A program made the position numbers and the translations under genes. From Mycolicibacterium litorale (lineage in GTDB: Bacteria; Actinomycetota; Actinomycetes; Mycobacteriales; Mycobacteriaceae): a DNA stretch of 64,000 nt. The notes beneath the pieces were generated by a model. It did not search any database. It saw nothing but the letters and a program-made list of their open reading frames with translations, and had not been told where the DNA came from. This document shows positions 38,348 to 46,675 of this stretch, piece after piece. Positions within the stretch are counted from its first letter, which is position 1. The number at the start of each line of letters is the position of its first letter. The stretch is taken from NCBI RefSeq assembly GCF_014218295.1, contig NZ_AP023287.1, positions 3,906,001 to 3,970,000 of the forward strand. The letters run 5' to 3'.

Positions 38348-40333
38348 GTGAATCCTGATCAGGGGGCGCTGGGAGATCAGCGGGTTCGCTCGAGAACGCC
38401 TGTCGCCGTATTCGTCGTCGTCTGCCTGCTCGCCGTCGCCGTCGTCGGATGGTTGTCACTGGTGACCCAGCCGACCGCGCTGGCGTCCACGGCGTGGTGG
38501 CCCGTCGCCGGTATCGCACTCGGACTGGGTATCCGTTTCCCGCGCAGGCACATCTGGGTTCTGGCCGCCGCGGTGGCCGCGATCACGCTTCCGCTGCTGC
38601 TGTGGGCCGGGCGGCCCGTACTGCTGGCCGTGGCGCTGGCGCTCACCGTCGGTCTCGAGATGATCGTCGGCACCATGATCCTGCGCGGCCGCGACGACTG
38701 CCTGCCGACGCTGTCCGCCCCGCGCGACCTCGGCCGACTCCTGGTGGCCGTCGTCTCGGCGGCCGTCGTCTACGACCTGGTCGGCGCGAGCGCCACCTAC
38801 CTGGTCGCCGATTCCGCGGAGGCGTGGTCGCGGCTGGTGACGTCGGCGCCCAAACACGCCGCCGGGATGCTGCTGCTGGTCCCGCTGTTCATGCACCTGC
38901 CGAAACGTCCCCGCCAGGCCGGCCGGTGGGAGACGGTCGCGCAGGTCGTGGTCACGCTCGGGCTCGTCACGTTCGTCTTCGCGTTCAACCCGGGGATGCC
39001 GCTGTCCTTCCTGCCGTTCATGCCGCTGGTCTGGGTGGCGATGCGCCTGACGACCCGCCAGCTGATCTTCCTGATGCTGGCGATCGCCGCCATCGCCTCC
39101 GCCGGCTCGGCCAGCAACACCGGGCCGTTCGCGTTCAACCTCCTCGCACCGGACACCGGCAACGTCGTCCTGCAGGTCTTCGAACTGTCGATGGTGGTGG
39201 TCTTCTTGTCGCTGTCCCTCGCCGTGGGACAGGAGCGGGCGACGGCCCAGCGCCTCAACGAGAGCGAGGAACTGTTCCGCAGGATCTTCGACACGTCCGT
39301 CGCCGGGATGCTGATCGCCGCCCGGGACGCCGACGGGTGGAAGGTGCTGCGCGCCAACGACTCCGCGGTGGCCATCATCCCCGGGCTCGCCGATCCGTCG
39401 GCGGGGCTGGCCACTCTGCTGGGCGAGGAGGCCACGGCCGCCCTGTCCGCCGCGGCCGACGCGCTGACCGAGGGCAACGCGCGCCTGACACTGACGACCA
39501 GGTCGGAGCGGATCCTCAACGTCAGCATCTCCCCCATCAGCGACGACGGCGACAGCCGAACTCTCGCCCTGCAGTTCTACGACATCACCGAAGCGATGCG
39601 GGTGCGCCGCCTGGAACAGGAGGAGCTCGAGCGCGCCGCTGAAGTGCAGCGCGCCCTGCTGCCCGGTGCGCTGCCCCATACGCCCGGTTGGAGTTCCGGT
39701 GCGGCCTCCGTGCCGGCCAGGCAAGTGGGCGGCGACTTCTACGACATCCGGGTCCAGGCGCCGCACGCCGTCCTGAGCCTCGGCGACGTCATGGGCAAGG
39801 GCATGGGCGCCGGCATGCTCGCCGCGGCCACCCGCGCGGCGTTGCGCGCCAACGATCCGGAGCTCAGCCCGTCGGCCGCGGTCAGTCGCGCGGCCGACGT
39901 CATCGACCACGACCTGCAGCGCACCAGCGCCTTCATCACCCTGACGTATTTCCTCGTCGACCTCGTCACCGGCGACTTCCGCTTCACCGACGCCGGCCAC
40001 GGTCTGCACTTCATCGTCCGGACCGGGTCGGGGCGGGTCGAGCGCGCCGCGTCCAGCGATCTGCCGGTGGGCCTGGACAGCGGCTGGGCCGAGAAGCGAG
40101 GCGTGTTGCAGCCCGGCGACGCGATCCTGCTGGTGAGCGACGGGGTCATGGACCTGTGGGGCGGTTCGGTGGAGAAGCTCTCGGACGCCGTCGCCCAGTG
40201 CGCGCAGCAGCACGGCACCAGTGCGCAGGCGCTGGTCGACGCGCTGTGTGCGCGGGCGAACGGCGACCTGGACCGCGACGACGTGACGGCCGTCGTCCTG
40301 CGGCGTGAGCCCGTGGACGCCGCGGCGCACTGA
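38348..40333 (+). CDS. MASE1-PAS-SpoIIE membrane phosphatase
   Basis: The 661-residue protein has eight or so hydrophobic segments in residues 15-300 resembling a MASE1 sensor (TALASTAWWPVAGIALGLGI near the start), a PAS-like region (about 305-415, ESEELFRRIFDTSVAGMLI) and a C-terminal PP2C/SpoIIE phosphatase (about 430-655). Metal-binding motifs are intact: QVGGDFYDI, GDVMGKGMGAGM, FTDAGHG, LLVSDGVMDLW and RDDVTAVVL. SpoIIE-type phosphatases usually dephosphorylate anti-anti-sigma factors; no sigma, anti-sigma or STAS gene is next to it, so its target must be elsewhere. The GTG start lacks a clear ribosome binding site. Confidence 0.88.
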   Translation: MNPDQGALGDQRVRSRTPVAVFVVVCLLAVAVVGWLSLVTQPTALASTAWWPVAGIALGLGIRFPRRHIWVLAAAVAAITLPLLLWAGRPVLLAVALALTVGLEMIVGTMILRGRDDCLPTLSAPRDLGRLLVAVVSAAVVYDLVGASATYLVADSAEAWSRLVTSAPKHAAGMLLLVPLFMHLPKRPRQAGRWETVAQVVVTLGLVTFVFAFNPGMPLSFLPFMPLVWVAMRLTTRQLIFLMLAIAAIASAGSASNTGPFAFNLLAPDTGNVVLQVFELSMVVVFLSLSLAVGQERATAQRLNESEELFRRIFDTSVAGMLIAARDADGWKVLRANDSAVAIIPGLADPSAGLATLLGEEATAALSAAADALTEGNARLTLTTRSERILNVSISPISDDGDSRTLALQFYDITEAMRVRRLEQEELERAAEVQRALLPGALPHTPGWSSGAASVPARQVGGDFYDIRVQAPHAVLSLGDVMGKGMGAGMLAAATRAALRANDPELSPSAAVSRAADVIDHDLQRTSAFITLTYFLVDLVTGDFRFTDAGHGLHFIVRTGSGRVERAASSDLPVGLDSGWAEKRGVLQPGDAILLVSDGVMDLWGGSVEKLSDAVAQCAQQHGTSAQALVDALCARANGDLDRDDVTAVVLRREPVDAAAH

Positions 40334-40649
40334 CTCGCCGCGCTTTGAACGCCGGGTGCGCCGGATGCGCAGAAGATGTGGCGAACTTTGCGGACGCACT
40401 CATCCTGGTTTGCTGGACCGCCCGGATGTCACGCTTGTGGGGGACCTATGCCCGACACCCGAAAGGGTGCCCTTTGCGGTATTGCCACACGGGTGCCGAT
40501 CCGGGCGCGCGAGCACATATGCGCTGCTCGCCAGGTGTTTCGCAAAGGTAATCAAATCAGGCGTATCGCGTCTGGAAGGAAGTAACACGGCGACACGATT
40601 TGCGGAATGAGCATATGATCTAAGGGATTTCCTATCCGAGGGGTTGATC
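40334..40649. other. Intergenic region with promoter of the secreted protein gene
   Basis: The 316 bases hold no convincing gene. They contain a CACCC-GAAA-GGGTG tetraloop hairpin (40456-40469) that could end the phosphatase transcript, an inverted repeat GCGAGCA/TGCTCGC (40509-40531), and a strong -10 TATGAT at 40614-40619 upstream of the next gene. The 3' part is lower in GC than its surroundings. Confidence 0.6.
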
Positions 40650-41132
40650 GTGGATATCAAACGAGTACTGGCCGGGGCATCGATCGTCGGTGTCGTCGGC
40701 CTTCCGGCGTGGTTCCTGGGGGCGGGCGTCGCCGCCGCCGACCCGGCCGCCGGTCCTGAGTGCGCCGATCCGGCCACCTGCCAGCAGGCGCCCGAGGAAC
40801 AGCCGCGGGAGGAGAAGCGCAACGCGAGCCAGGCGCCCATCCAGATCCCCGAGTCGTGGTCTCGTGAGGTCGCCAAGAACGTCGCCAACCTCCCGTCGCC
40901 GGTCGAGGCGAACGGCAGCGTCCCGATCTCGGTCGGTCTGCCCGACGTGGTCCCGGACATCGGGCTCAGCGTGCCGTTCCACCTGCACCCGCCGGCTCTG
41001 CCCGGGGTCGGACTGCCCGCTGTCGGCATGCCGAGCGTGAACCTGCCGGCGCCGAAGCTCGGCCCGCCCAACAACCCGCTGAACCTCGGCCCGCCGAACA
41101 ATCCGTTCAAGCTGCCGAAGATCGGGTTCTGA
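40650..41132 (+). CDS. Secreted proline-rich protein of unknown function
   Basis: The 160-residue protein has a Sec signal peptide (residues 1-31, ending VAAA-D) with a mature part rich in Pro, Asn, Gly and Leu. Two Cys residues (CADPATC) lie just after the signal, and the C-terminus has a repeated LGPPNNP motif. No domain is recognised. GTG 40650 is preceded by GAGGGG. It resembles the low-complexity secreted or wall-associated proteins common in mycobacteria. Confidence 0.8.
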   Translation: MDIKRVLAGASIVGVVGLPAWFLGAGVAAADPAAGPECADPATCQQAPEEQPREEKRNASQAPIQIPESWSREVAKNVANLPSPVEANGSVPISVGLPDVVPDIGLSVPFHLHPPALPGVGLPAVGMPSVNLPAPKLGPPNNPLNLGPPNNPFKLPKIGF

Positions 41133-41142
41133 TCCGGCACTG

Positions 41143-41192
41143 ACAGACGATCGTGGCCGCCTCGCCGATGCGAGGCGGCCACTGTCGTCTGT
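41143..41192. terminator. Bidirectional terminator hairpin
   Basis: A long stem: ACAGACGA/TCGTCTGT and TGGCCGCCTCG/CGAGGCGGCCA, with a 3-base internal mismatch and a 6-base loop. It separates the plus-strand secreted protein gene from the minus-strand DUF899 gene. Confidence 0.75.
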
Positions 41193-41200
41193 GGCGACCG

Positions 41201-41872
41201 TCAGTACTCGTCATGCCGCCGGATCCACTCGTAGGGCGGCTGTTGCGGCCAGCCCGGCGGCGAATCCTCCCACGTCTCCTGGCGGCCAAAAGGCGTGAGA
41301 TCGAGCAGGTCGAACACCACCATGAACGGCTCCTCGCCGCGGTTGTACGTCGACCAGGTGTGGAACACCCGCTCGGCGTCCCGCAGGAAGACGCTGATTC
41401 CGTGCCGCTCCTGCCCGTCGACGATGACCCGGTAGTCCTCGTTGAACGTCGACGCACCCGAGGACACCCACGGCAGGTCCCAGCCCATCCGGTCCCGGTA
41501 CGCCAGCAGCTTGCCCACCGGGGCGCGGGACACCAGCACGAACGACGTGTCCTTGGCGTACAGGTGCGACAGCGGACCGATGTGATCGGCCATCATCGAG
41601 CAGCCTTCGCAGCCCTGCTCCCAGTCGGCGCCGAACATGAAGTGCTGCACGATGAGCTGGCGTCGCCCGTCGAACAGGTCGGCCAGACTCAGCGGCCCGG
41701 TCTCGGTGTCGAAGACATACGGCTCGGTCACCTCCACCATCGGCAGCCTGCGACGCGCCGCGCTCACCGCGTCCTTGAGCCGCGTCAGTTCCTTCTCCCG
41801 GACCAACAGGTCCGCGCGGGCCCGTTCCCACTCCGGGCGGGACACGATCGGCGGGAGGGCTTCTCCGGTCAT
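41201..41872 (-). CDS. DUF899 thioredoxin-like protein
   Basis: The 223-residue protein fits the DUF899 family: LIVQHFMFGADWEQGCEGCSMMADH with a CxxC, FVLVSRAPVGKLLAYRDRMGW, and DYRVIVDGQERHGISVFLRD. The fold is thioredoxin-like, but no reaction has been established for the family. It ends the small operon that begins with the LLM oxidoreductase gene, which is three bases upstream. Confidence 0.88.
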   Translation of the reverse strand: MTGEALPPIVSRPEWERARADLLVREKELTRLKDAVSAARRRLPMVEVTEPYVFDTETGPLSLADLFDGRRQLIVQHFMFGADWEQGCEGCSMMADHIGPLSHLYAKDTSFVLVSRAPVGKLLAYRDRMGWDLPWVSSGASTFNEDYRVIVDGQERHGISVFLRDAERVFHTWSTYNRGEEPFMVVFDLLDLTPFGRQETWEDSPPGWPQQPPYEWIRRHDEY

Positions 41873-41875
41873 GGG

Positions 41876-42769
41876 TCACCCGTACCGCTTCACCGCATCG
41901 GCGACGCGGGTCAGCTGATCGATGTCGGAACTGGTGGGAATCAGATGCACCTCGTCGGTGCCGATCTGCTCGAACCTCTCCAAGAGCTCGAGCAGATCGT
42001 CCTCCGATCCGGCGAACCCCGTGGCCGGCGCCATGGCGTCGACGTACTCGCCCGGAATCCAGTTCATGTAGCGGCGCAGGTGGCGGTGCACCTGGGCCCG
42101 CGCCTCGTCACGCTCACCGATCGCGAACCAGAACGACGTGGCCAGGTGCGGAGCGGGTCTGCCGTCCTGCGCCCACGCGGTCCTGGCGATGTCGAACAAT
42201 TCGCTCTGCTTGGCGGTGTCGAGGTCGAGGATGGTGCCCGCCATCCCGTCGGCCCAGGACGCGGCACTGCGCACGGTCTTGGGTCCGATCGTGCCGACGA
42301 GCAACTGCGGGCCACCGGCCTGCACCGGCGCCGGGCCCACCGGCAGCACGGACTCGGTCAGCTTCTCCCCCGCCCAGACCCGCTTCATCAGCCCTACCCG
42401 CTCGGCCATCTCCCGCATGGTCTGCGTGGCCGGGTCGGCGCCCACCGCGCGGTAGTCCTCGTGCCTGCCGCCGACCCCGATACCCACCGTCAGCCGGCCA
42501 CCGCTGATCAGGTCACCGGTCGCGAGCGCCTTGGCGAGCATGACCGGATCGTGCAACTGCGGCACGATGACGGTCGTCACCAGCCGCACCCGCTCGGTCC
42601 ATGCGGCCACCGCGCCGAGCAGCGTGAGGCTGTCGGGGTTGTCGAACGCGATCCGCTCACCCCAGCACAGCGCGGAGAACGGCCCTTCGTCGACGGCCCT
42701 TGCCCAGGCCCGCAGCGTCGCCGAATCGAGATCGGGTTCCATCACCGGCAGCGTCATTCCGATTCGCAC
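41876..42769 (-). CDS. LLM-class F420-dependent oxidoreductase
   Basis: The 297-residue TIM-barrel protein has the luciferase-like pattern RVRLVTTVIVPQLHDPVMLAKALATGDLISGGRLTVGIGVGG in pieces, with RHEDYRAVG following. In mycobacteria this class normally uses coenzyme F420. The substrate is unknown. GTG 42769 starts at the usual MRIGMTLP. It is divergent from a two-component system. Confidence 0.88.
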   Translation of the reverse strand: MRIGMTLPVMEPDLDSATLRAWARAVDEGPFSALCWGERIAFDNPDSLTLLGAVAAWTERVRLVTTVIVPQLHDPVMLAKALATGDLISGGRLTVGIGVGGRHEDYRAVGADPATQTMREMAERVGLMKRVWAGEKLTESVLPVGPAPVQAGGPQLLVGTIGPKTVRSAASWADGMAGTILDLDTAKQSELFDIARTAWAQDGRPAPHLATSFWFAIGERDEARAQVHRHLRRYMNWIPGEYVDAMAPATGFAGSEDDLLELLERFEQIGTDEVHLIPTSSDIDQLTRVADAVKRYG

Positions 42770-42860
42770 ACGCCGATTCTGGCACTGCGGGGGTTATCCC
42801 CCACGCACCTCGGCGGAAAACGCCGTATCGCCGCCGTCGGGCACTCCCTAGGTTGGAGGC

Positions 42861-44168
42861 ATGGTCGCAGTCACCACCAGCCCCCCACCCGCGCCGGTCG
42901 CGGCCGCTGACAGCACGCCCGCGCCGCGCACCCTCGGCGTCGTCGCGACGGCCTCGATGGTGGTCGCGGCCGCGATCGGCGTGGTGTGGTTCTGGATCCC
43001 GCTCGGGCTCCTCGTGATCGGCGTGTCCTCGATACCGTCGGTCATCGGATTCTGCCTGGCCGCAGTCGTTTTCGTTTACCTCGTCCGCGGTATCGACCGG
43101 GTGGAACGGGTGCGCAGCGAAGCGGTCTTCGGGATGCGCATCGGCCGGCCCGTACGCCGGGTGTCGCCGTACACGGGGTTCCAGGCCTGGCTGCACCAGC
43201 TGTGGCTCGACGTCAGCAGCGCCTGGTTCTGGAAGGCGTTCGGGCACCACTATCTGCGCCTGGTCTACGACATCCTGGCCACCGCACTGGCTCTCGCGCT
43301 GCTGGCGTTCGCGTTCCTGGCACCCGCGGCGGCGCTCGCGGTCGACCACAGCGACGACGGGGCGGGGTTGGCGTTCCTGCCGCCGGCACTGGCCTGGCCG
43401 CTGGCCGCGGTGGCCCTGGTGGCCTCGGTGGCGATCCTGGTCTTCGCCCCGGCACTCGACGCGGTGATCGACCGCCGGCTGCTCACCCCGTCGCCCACGG
43501 CGGCGCTGAAGTACCAGGTCAGCGCGCTCAGCGATGCCCGTGCCGGTGCGGTCTCGTCCGCACAGACCGAACGGCACCGCATCGAACGCGATCTGCACGA
43601 CAGCGTCCAGCCGCGGCTGGTGTCGCTGGCCATGGCGATCGGGCTGGCCCAGACGAAACTCGACACGGATCTGCCCGCCGCCACACAGCTGATCGCCGAG
43701 GCGCACGACGAGGCGAAGAACGCCCTGGTCGAATTGCGCAACGTGGTGCGCGGTATCGCGCCGACGATCCTCGCCGACCGCGGGCTCGACGCGGCGCTTT
43801 CGGCGGTGGTGCAGCGGGCGGAGAACTCCGGGGTGCCCACGACGCTGAACCTGCACCTGCCGCGGCGGCTGCCCGATGAGATCGAATCCGTCGCGTATTT
43901 CGTTGTCGCCGAGGCCCTGACGAACGTCGCCAAACACGCCGGCGCCAGTCAGGCCGTGGTCACGGTCCGCTTCGACGAACCGTCGCAGTCGCTGTACGTC
44001 TCGGTGTTCGACGACGGCCGCGGCGGAGCGGCGATCGCCGACGACGACAACGCCACCGGGCTGCGCGGTCTCGACGAGCGGGTGCGTGCGGCACGCGGCA
44101 CGTTCACCGTCTCCAGCCCGTCGACCGGGCCGACCATCGTCACCGCGGTGTTGCCATGCGCATCGTGA
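42861..44168 (+). CDS. NarL-type sensor histidine kinase
   Basis: The 435-residue kinase has four transmembrane helices in residues 25-205 and a HisKA_3 domain with the phospho-acceptor His near residue 246 in IERDLHDSVQPRL. The ATPase domain shows FVVAEALTNVAKHAGAS (N box) and GLRGLDERVRAARG (G box). The ATG has both GGAGG and TAGGTT six bases upstream. Its end overlaps the response regulator gene by 13 bases. Confidence 0.93.
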   Translation: MVAVTTSPPPAPVAAADSTPAPRTLGVVATASMVVAAAIGVVWFWIPLGLLVIGVSSIPSVIGFCLAAVVFVYLVRGIDRVERVRSEAVFGMRIGRPVRRVSPYTGFQAWLHQLWLDVSSAWFWKAFGHHYLRLVYDILATALALALLAFAFLAPAAALAVDHSDDGAGLAFLPPALAWPLAAVALVASVAILVFAPALDAVIDRRLLTPSPTAALKYQVSALSDARAGAVSSAQTERHRIERDLHDSVQPRLVSLAMAIGLAQTKLDTDLPAATQLIAEAHDEAKNALVELRNVVRGIAPTILADRGLDAALSAVVQRAENSGVPTTLNLHLPRRLPDEIESVAYFVVAEALTNVAKHAGASQAVVTVRFDEPSQSLYVSVFDDGRGGAAIADDDNATGLRGLDERVRAARGTFTVSSPSTGPTIVTAVLPCAS

Positions 44169-44800
44169 TCGCCGAGGATTCGGCGCTGCTGCGCGCCGGG
44201 ATCGAACGGATCCTGGCCGATGCCGGCCACCAGGTCGTCGCCGGAGTGCCCGACGCCACCAACCTGCTGCGCCTGGTCAACGAGACGCGGCCCGACCTGG
44301 CGATCCTCGACGTGCGAATGCCGCCGACCTTCACCGACGAGGGCATCCGCGCGGCCGCACTGCTGCGCAGCCAGAACCCGGAGTCGCCGGTGCTGGTGCT
44401 GTCGCACTACGTCGAGCAGCGCTACGCCGCCGAGCTGATCGCTTCGGACACAAAAGGGTTCGGCTACCTCCTCAAGGACCGGGTGGCCGACGTGCCTGCC
44501 TTCCTCGACGCCGTGGACGTGGTCGGTCGCGGTGGCACCGTGCTGGACCCCGAAGTCGTCTCCCAGATCCTGGTGCGCTCGCACCGCCGCGCCGCTCTCG
44601 ACCAGTTGACGCCCCGCGAACACGACGTGCTGCAGCTCATGGCGGAGGGCAGGACCAACTCGGCGATCGCCGCGGCGCTGCACATCTCGGTCGGCTCGGC
44701 CGAGAAGCACATCGCCTCGATCTTCTCCAAATTGAACCTCGCCCCCGACGAAGCCGAGAACCGCCGCGTCCTGGCGGTGTTGCGTTTCCTCGAATCGTGA
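44156..44800 (+). CDS. LuxR/NarL-type response regulator
   Basis: The 214-residue protein has a receiver domain with Asp52 in LAILDVRMPP and the Lys in YLLKDRV, and a C-terminal LuxR HTH (LTPREHDVLQLMAEGRTNSAIAAALHISVGSAEKHI in part). It is the partner of the overlapping kinase. The downstream adhesin-like gene, 19 bases away, is a likely target or co-transcribed gene. Confidence 0.95.
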   Translation: MRIVIAEDSALLRAGIERILADAGHQVVAGVPDATNLLRLVNETRPDLAILDVRMPPTFTDEGIRAAALLRSQNPESPVLVLSHYVEQRYAAELIASDTKGFGYLLKDRVADVPAFLDAVDVVGRGGTVLDPEVVSQILVRSHRRAALDQLTPREHDVLQLMAEGRTNSAIAAALHISVGSAEKHIASIFSKLNLAPDEAENRRVLAVLRFLES

Positions 44801-44819
44801 ACGCCAGGAAGGACTTCCG

Positions 44820-44890
44820 ATGACGACCATCACTCCCCCTCCCCCGCCCCGCTCGGACCGCCGCCCGAACTGTCCCCCGGGAGCCGAACG
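44820..44890 (+). pseudogene. Original 5' end of the DUF4097-like gene, out of frame
   Basis: ATG 44820 follows AGGAAGGA at ideal spacing and encodes MTTITPPPPP before leaving the downstream frame. The other frame from about 44852 reads LGPPPELSPGSRTVV straight into the membrane anchor, but has no start codon. One missing C in the run at 44835-44850 would join the two parts. Confidence 0.7.
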
Positions 44891-45709
44891 GTGGTGCGCG
44901 GCATCCTCGTCGCCGCCGCAGCCGTCCTGGTGGTGGCCGCCGTTGCCGCGCTCGCGGTCACGTCGTGGGGTCTGAGCACCGTACGTGTGCTGAGCGACAG
45001 CCACACGCTGCCCGCGGCCATGCGGTCGTTGGTGGTCGACACCGCCGACATCCCGGTCGCGATCCGCATCTCCACCGACCCCGACGCCCGTGAGGCGAGC
45101 GCGAGTCTGCGGTTGGTCAACACCACCAGCGGCGGAGATCACCGTCTCGCGGTCACCACGGTCGGGCCGGAGACGCGCCTCGCCCTCGAAGGCCGGCCGT
45201 CGCCGACGTTCGGGTGGGCGCGGGGCGGAGAGATCACCGTCTCGCTGCCGCCGGAACAGGCGCGCCGCCTGACCGTGCGCACCCGGCAGCAGACGGGGGT
45301 GGTGTTCGCCCATGCCGACGTCGACCAGCTGTTCGCGCGCACCACGCACGGCGCGGTGATCCTCGGCGGGTCCGCCCGCCGCATGGAGGTGCAGACCGTC
45401 GACGGCGCGGTGACAGCACGCGACCCGATCTCGGTGCGAGAACGGTTTTCCGCCACCACGTCCGACGGGGACATCGTCGTCGACTTCCGCGACGCGGCGC
45501 CGCGGACCGTGGAGGCGATCAGCCGCAACGGCAACATCGTGCTCGGTGTGCCCGACCGCGGGCCCTACCTCGTGCGGGCGCAGTCCAGTGACTCGACCCG
45601 CGTGCGGGTGCCGGAGACCACCGACCCCGCGGCCGCGGCGAGCGAGCTCACCGCGCGCACGGACAACGGCAACATCGTGATCGAGGAGAGCGACGACGGC
45701 TGGCGGTGA
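44891..45709 (+). CDS. Membrane-anchored DUF4097-like beta-repeat protein, probably frameshifted at the start
   Basis: The 272-residue product has an N-terminal transmembrane helix (GILVAAAAVLVVAAVAALAVT) and an extracytoplasmic part with repeating short beta motifs such as TVDGAVTARD, TTSDGDIVVDF, ISRNGNIVLG and RTDNGNIVIEE, typical of DUF4097/adhesin-like repeats. It lies directly after the two-component genes. The GTG at 44891 has no ribosome binding site; the natural start was probably ATG 44820 in a different frame. Whether the gene is still expressed is uncertain. Confidence 0.75.
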   Translation: MVRGILVAAAAVLVVAAVAALAVTSWGLSTVRVLSDSHTLPAAMRSLVVDTADIPVAIRISTDPDAREASASLRLVNTTSGGDHRLAVTTVGPETRLALEGRPSPTFGWARGGEITVSLPPEQARRLTVRTRQQTGVVFAHADVDQLFARTTHGAVILGGSARRMEVQTVDGAVTARDPISVRERFSATTSDGDIVVDFRDAAPRTVEAISRNGNIVLGVPDRGPYLVRAQSSDSTRVRVPETTDPAAAASELTARTDNGNIVIEESDDGWR

Positions 45710-45713
45710 CGCG

Positions 45714-45757
45714 ACACGACGAAGGGGCCACCGGCATCGGTGGCCCCTTCGTCGTGT
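45714..45757. terminator. Perfect 20-bp bidirectional terminator
   Basis: ACACGACGAAGGGGCCACCG and its exact complement enclose a 4-base GCAT loop. It sits between the convergent DUF4097-like gene and the small secreted protein gene. Confidence 0.85.
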
Positions 45758-45762
45758 GGTGG

Positions 45763-46011
45763 TCAGCGAACGGTGACCACGACGACACGGTCGTCGTTGT
45801 CGTAGTTCACCGAGACGATGCTGGACTCGTCAAGCGGTTTCACCGTGCCCTGGTGATTGACCCGGACGGCGTAGCCCCGGTCGTCCAACGACGAGATGGT
45901 GTCGGCGGCGTTACCGGATCCGGCGGGCGCGGCCTGGGCGGGAGCGGCCAGGCCGAGCAGGGCGGTGGCGGCGGCGCCGGCGAACAGTGTGGTGGCGGTG
46001 AACTTCGTCAT
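45763..46011 (-). CDS. Small secreted protein of unknown function
   Basis: The 82-residue protein has a Sec signal peptide (residues 1-28, ending AQA-A) and a short mature domain of about 54 residues with TISSLDDRGYAVRVN and PLDESSIVSVN. It resembles a group of small secreted mycobacterial proteins with the pattern GYxVxxN, but lacks their usual Cys. ATG 46011 is chosen because the longer extension lacks a signal-like start. Confidence 0.8.
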   Translation of the reverse strand: MTKFTATTLFAGAAATALLGLAAPAQAAPAGSGNAADTISSLDDRGYAVRVNHQGTVKPLDESSIVSVNYDNDDRVVVVTVR

Positions 46012-46232
46012 TGTTCTCACTTCTTTCGGTGTCTCGTGGCGGTCTGACTGTCCAAACCCGCAGCTCACCGGCGAGATTTCCGTTGGCAGTGATTGACCGG
46101 TAGGCGGCAGGATCTCGACGCCGCCGAGTCGGTGGGTCCACCCCTACTTCCAGCCCGCGACGATGCCCCCCCCCCGGCCACCGGCGTTGGCCATTGCCGC
46201 AGCCGGGGATGGCCTGCTTGACTCGTCTCGAT
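46012..46232. other. Intergenic region with a 10-base C tract
   Basis: This 221-base divergent region holds no gene. It contains an uninterrupted run of ten C residues (46166-46175), 57 bases upstream of the VOC gene start. Confidence 0.6.
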
Positions 46233-46622
46233 ATGGCGATCACCTTCAACCACACCATCGTTGCCGCCGAGGACCGGCGGCGGTCTGCCGATTTCTTCAC
46301 CGAACTGTTCGGGCTGCCCCCCGCGCGCGAGTTCGGCCCGTTCCTGGCGGTCGAACTCAATCACGGCGTCAGCCTCGACTACGCCCAGGTGGCCCCCGGC
46401 GAGGACATCCGCCCGCAGCACTACGCGTTCCTGGTGTCCGAGGAGGAGTTCGACGCGATCTACGGCCGCATCCGCGAACGCGGGCTGCAGCACTGGGCCG
46501 ATCCGCACGGGCAGCACCCCGGGGAGATCAACCACCACGACGGCGGGCGCGGCGTCTACTTCCAGGACCCGGCCGGGCACTACCTCGAGATCATCACCCG
46601 GCCCTACGGGTCGGGTGGCTGA
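46233..46622 (+). CDS. VOC-family (glyoxalase/bleomycin-resistance fold) protein
   Basis: The 129-residue protein has the paired beta-alpha-beta modules of the VOC fold: FNHTIVAAEDRRRSADFFTELFGLP with the first metal His, HYAFLVSEEEFDAIYGRI, and the C-terminal GRGVYFQDPAGHYLEIITRPY with the second His and Glu. Its reaction is unknown. It was probably followed by an oxidoreductase gene in the same operon, of which only a fragment remains. Confidence 0.88.
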   Translation: MAITFNHTIVAAEDRRRSADFFTELFGLPPAREFGPFLAVELNHGVSLDYAQVAPGEDIRPQHYAFLVSEEEFDAIYGRIRERGLQHWADPHGQHPGEINHHDGGRGVYFQDPAGHYLEIITRPYGSGG

Positions 46623-46675
46623 TGACGCTGCGGGTCGTCCAGTGCGGCACCGGCGCCGTGGGATTCGGGAACTAG
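46622..46675 (+). pseudogene. 17-codon remnant of an NAD(P)-binding oxidoreductase gene
   Basis: ATG 46622 overlaps the VOC stop codon and encodes [17 protein letters not shown] before TAG. The first 14 residues are the Rossmann start seen in mycobacterial DapB-N-terminus-like dehydrogenases, which normally exceed 300 residues. The remainder is lost, and the stop codon lies at the end of the convergent exporter gene. Confidence 0.65.
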
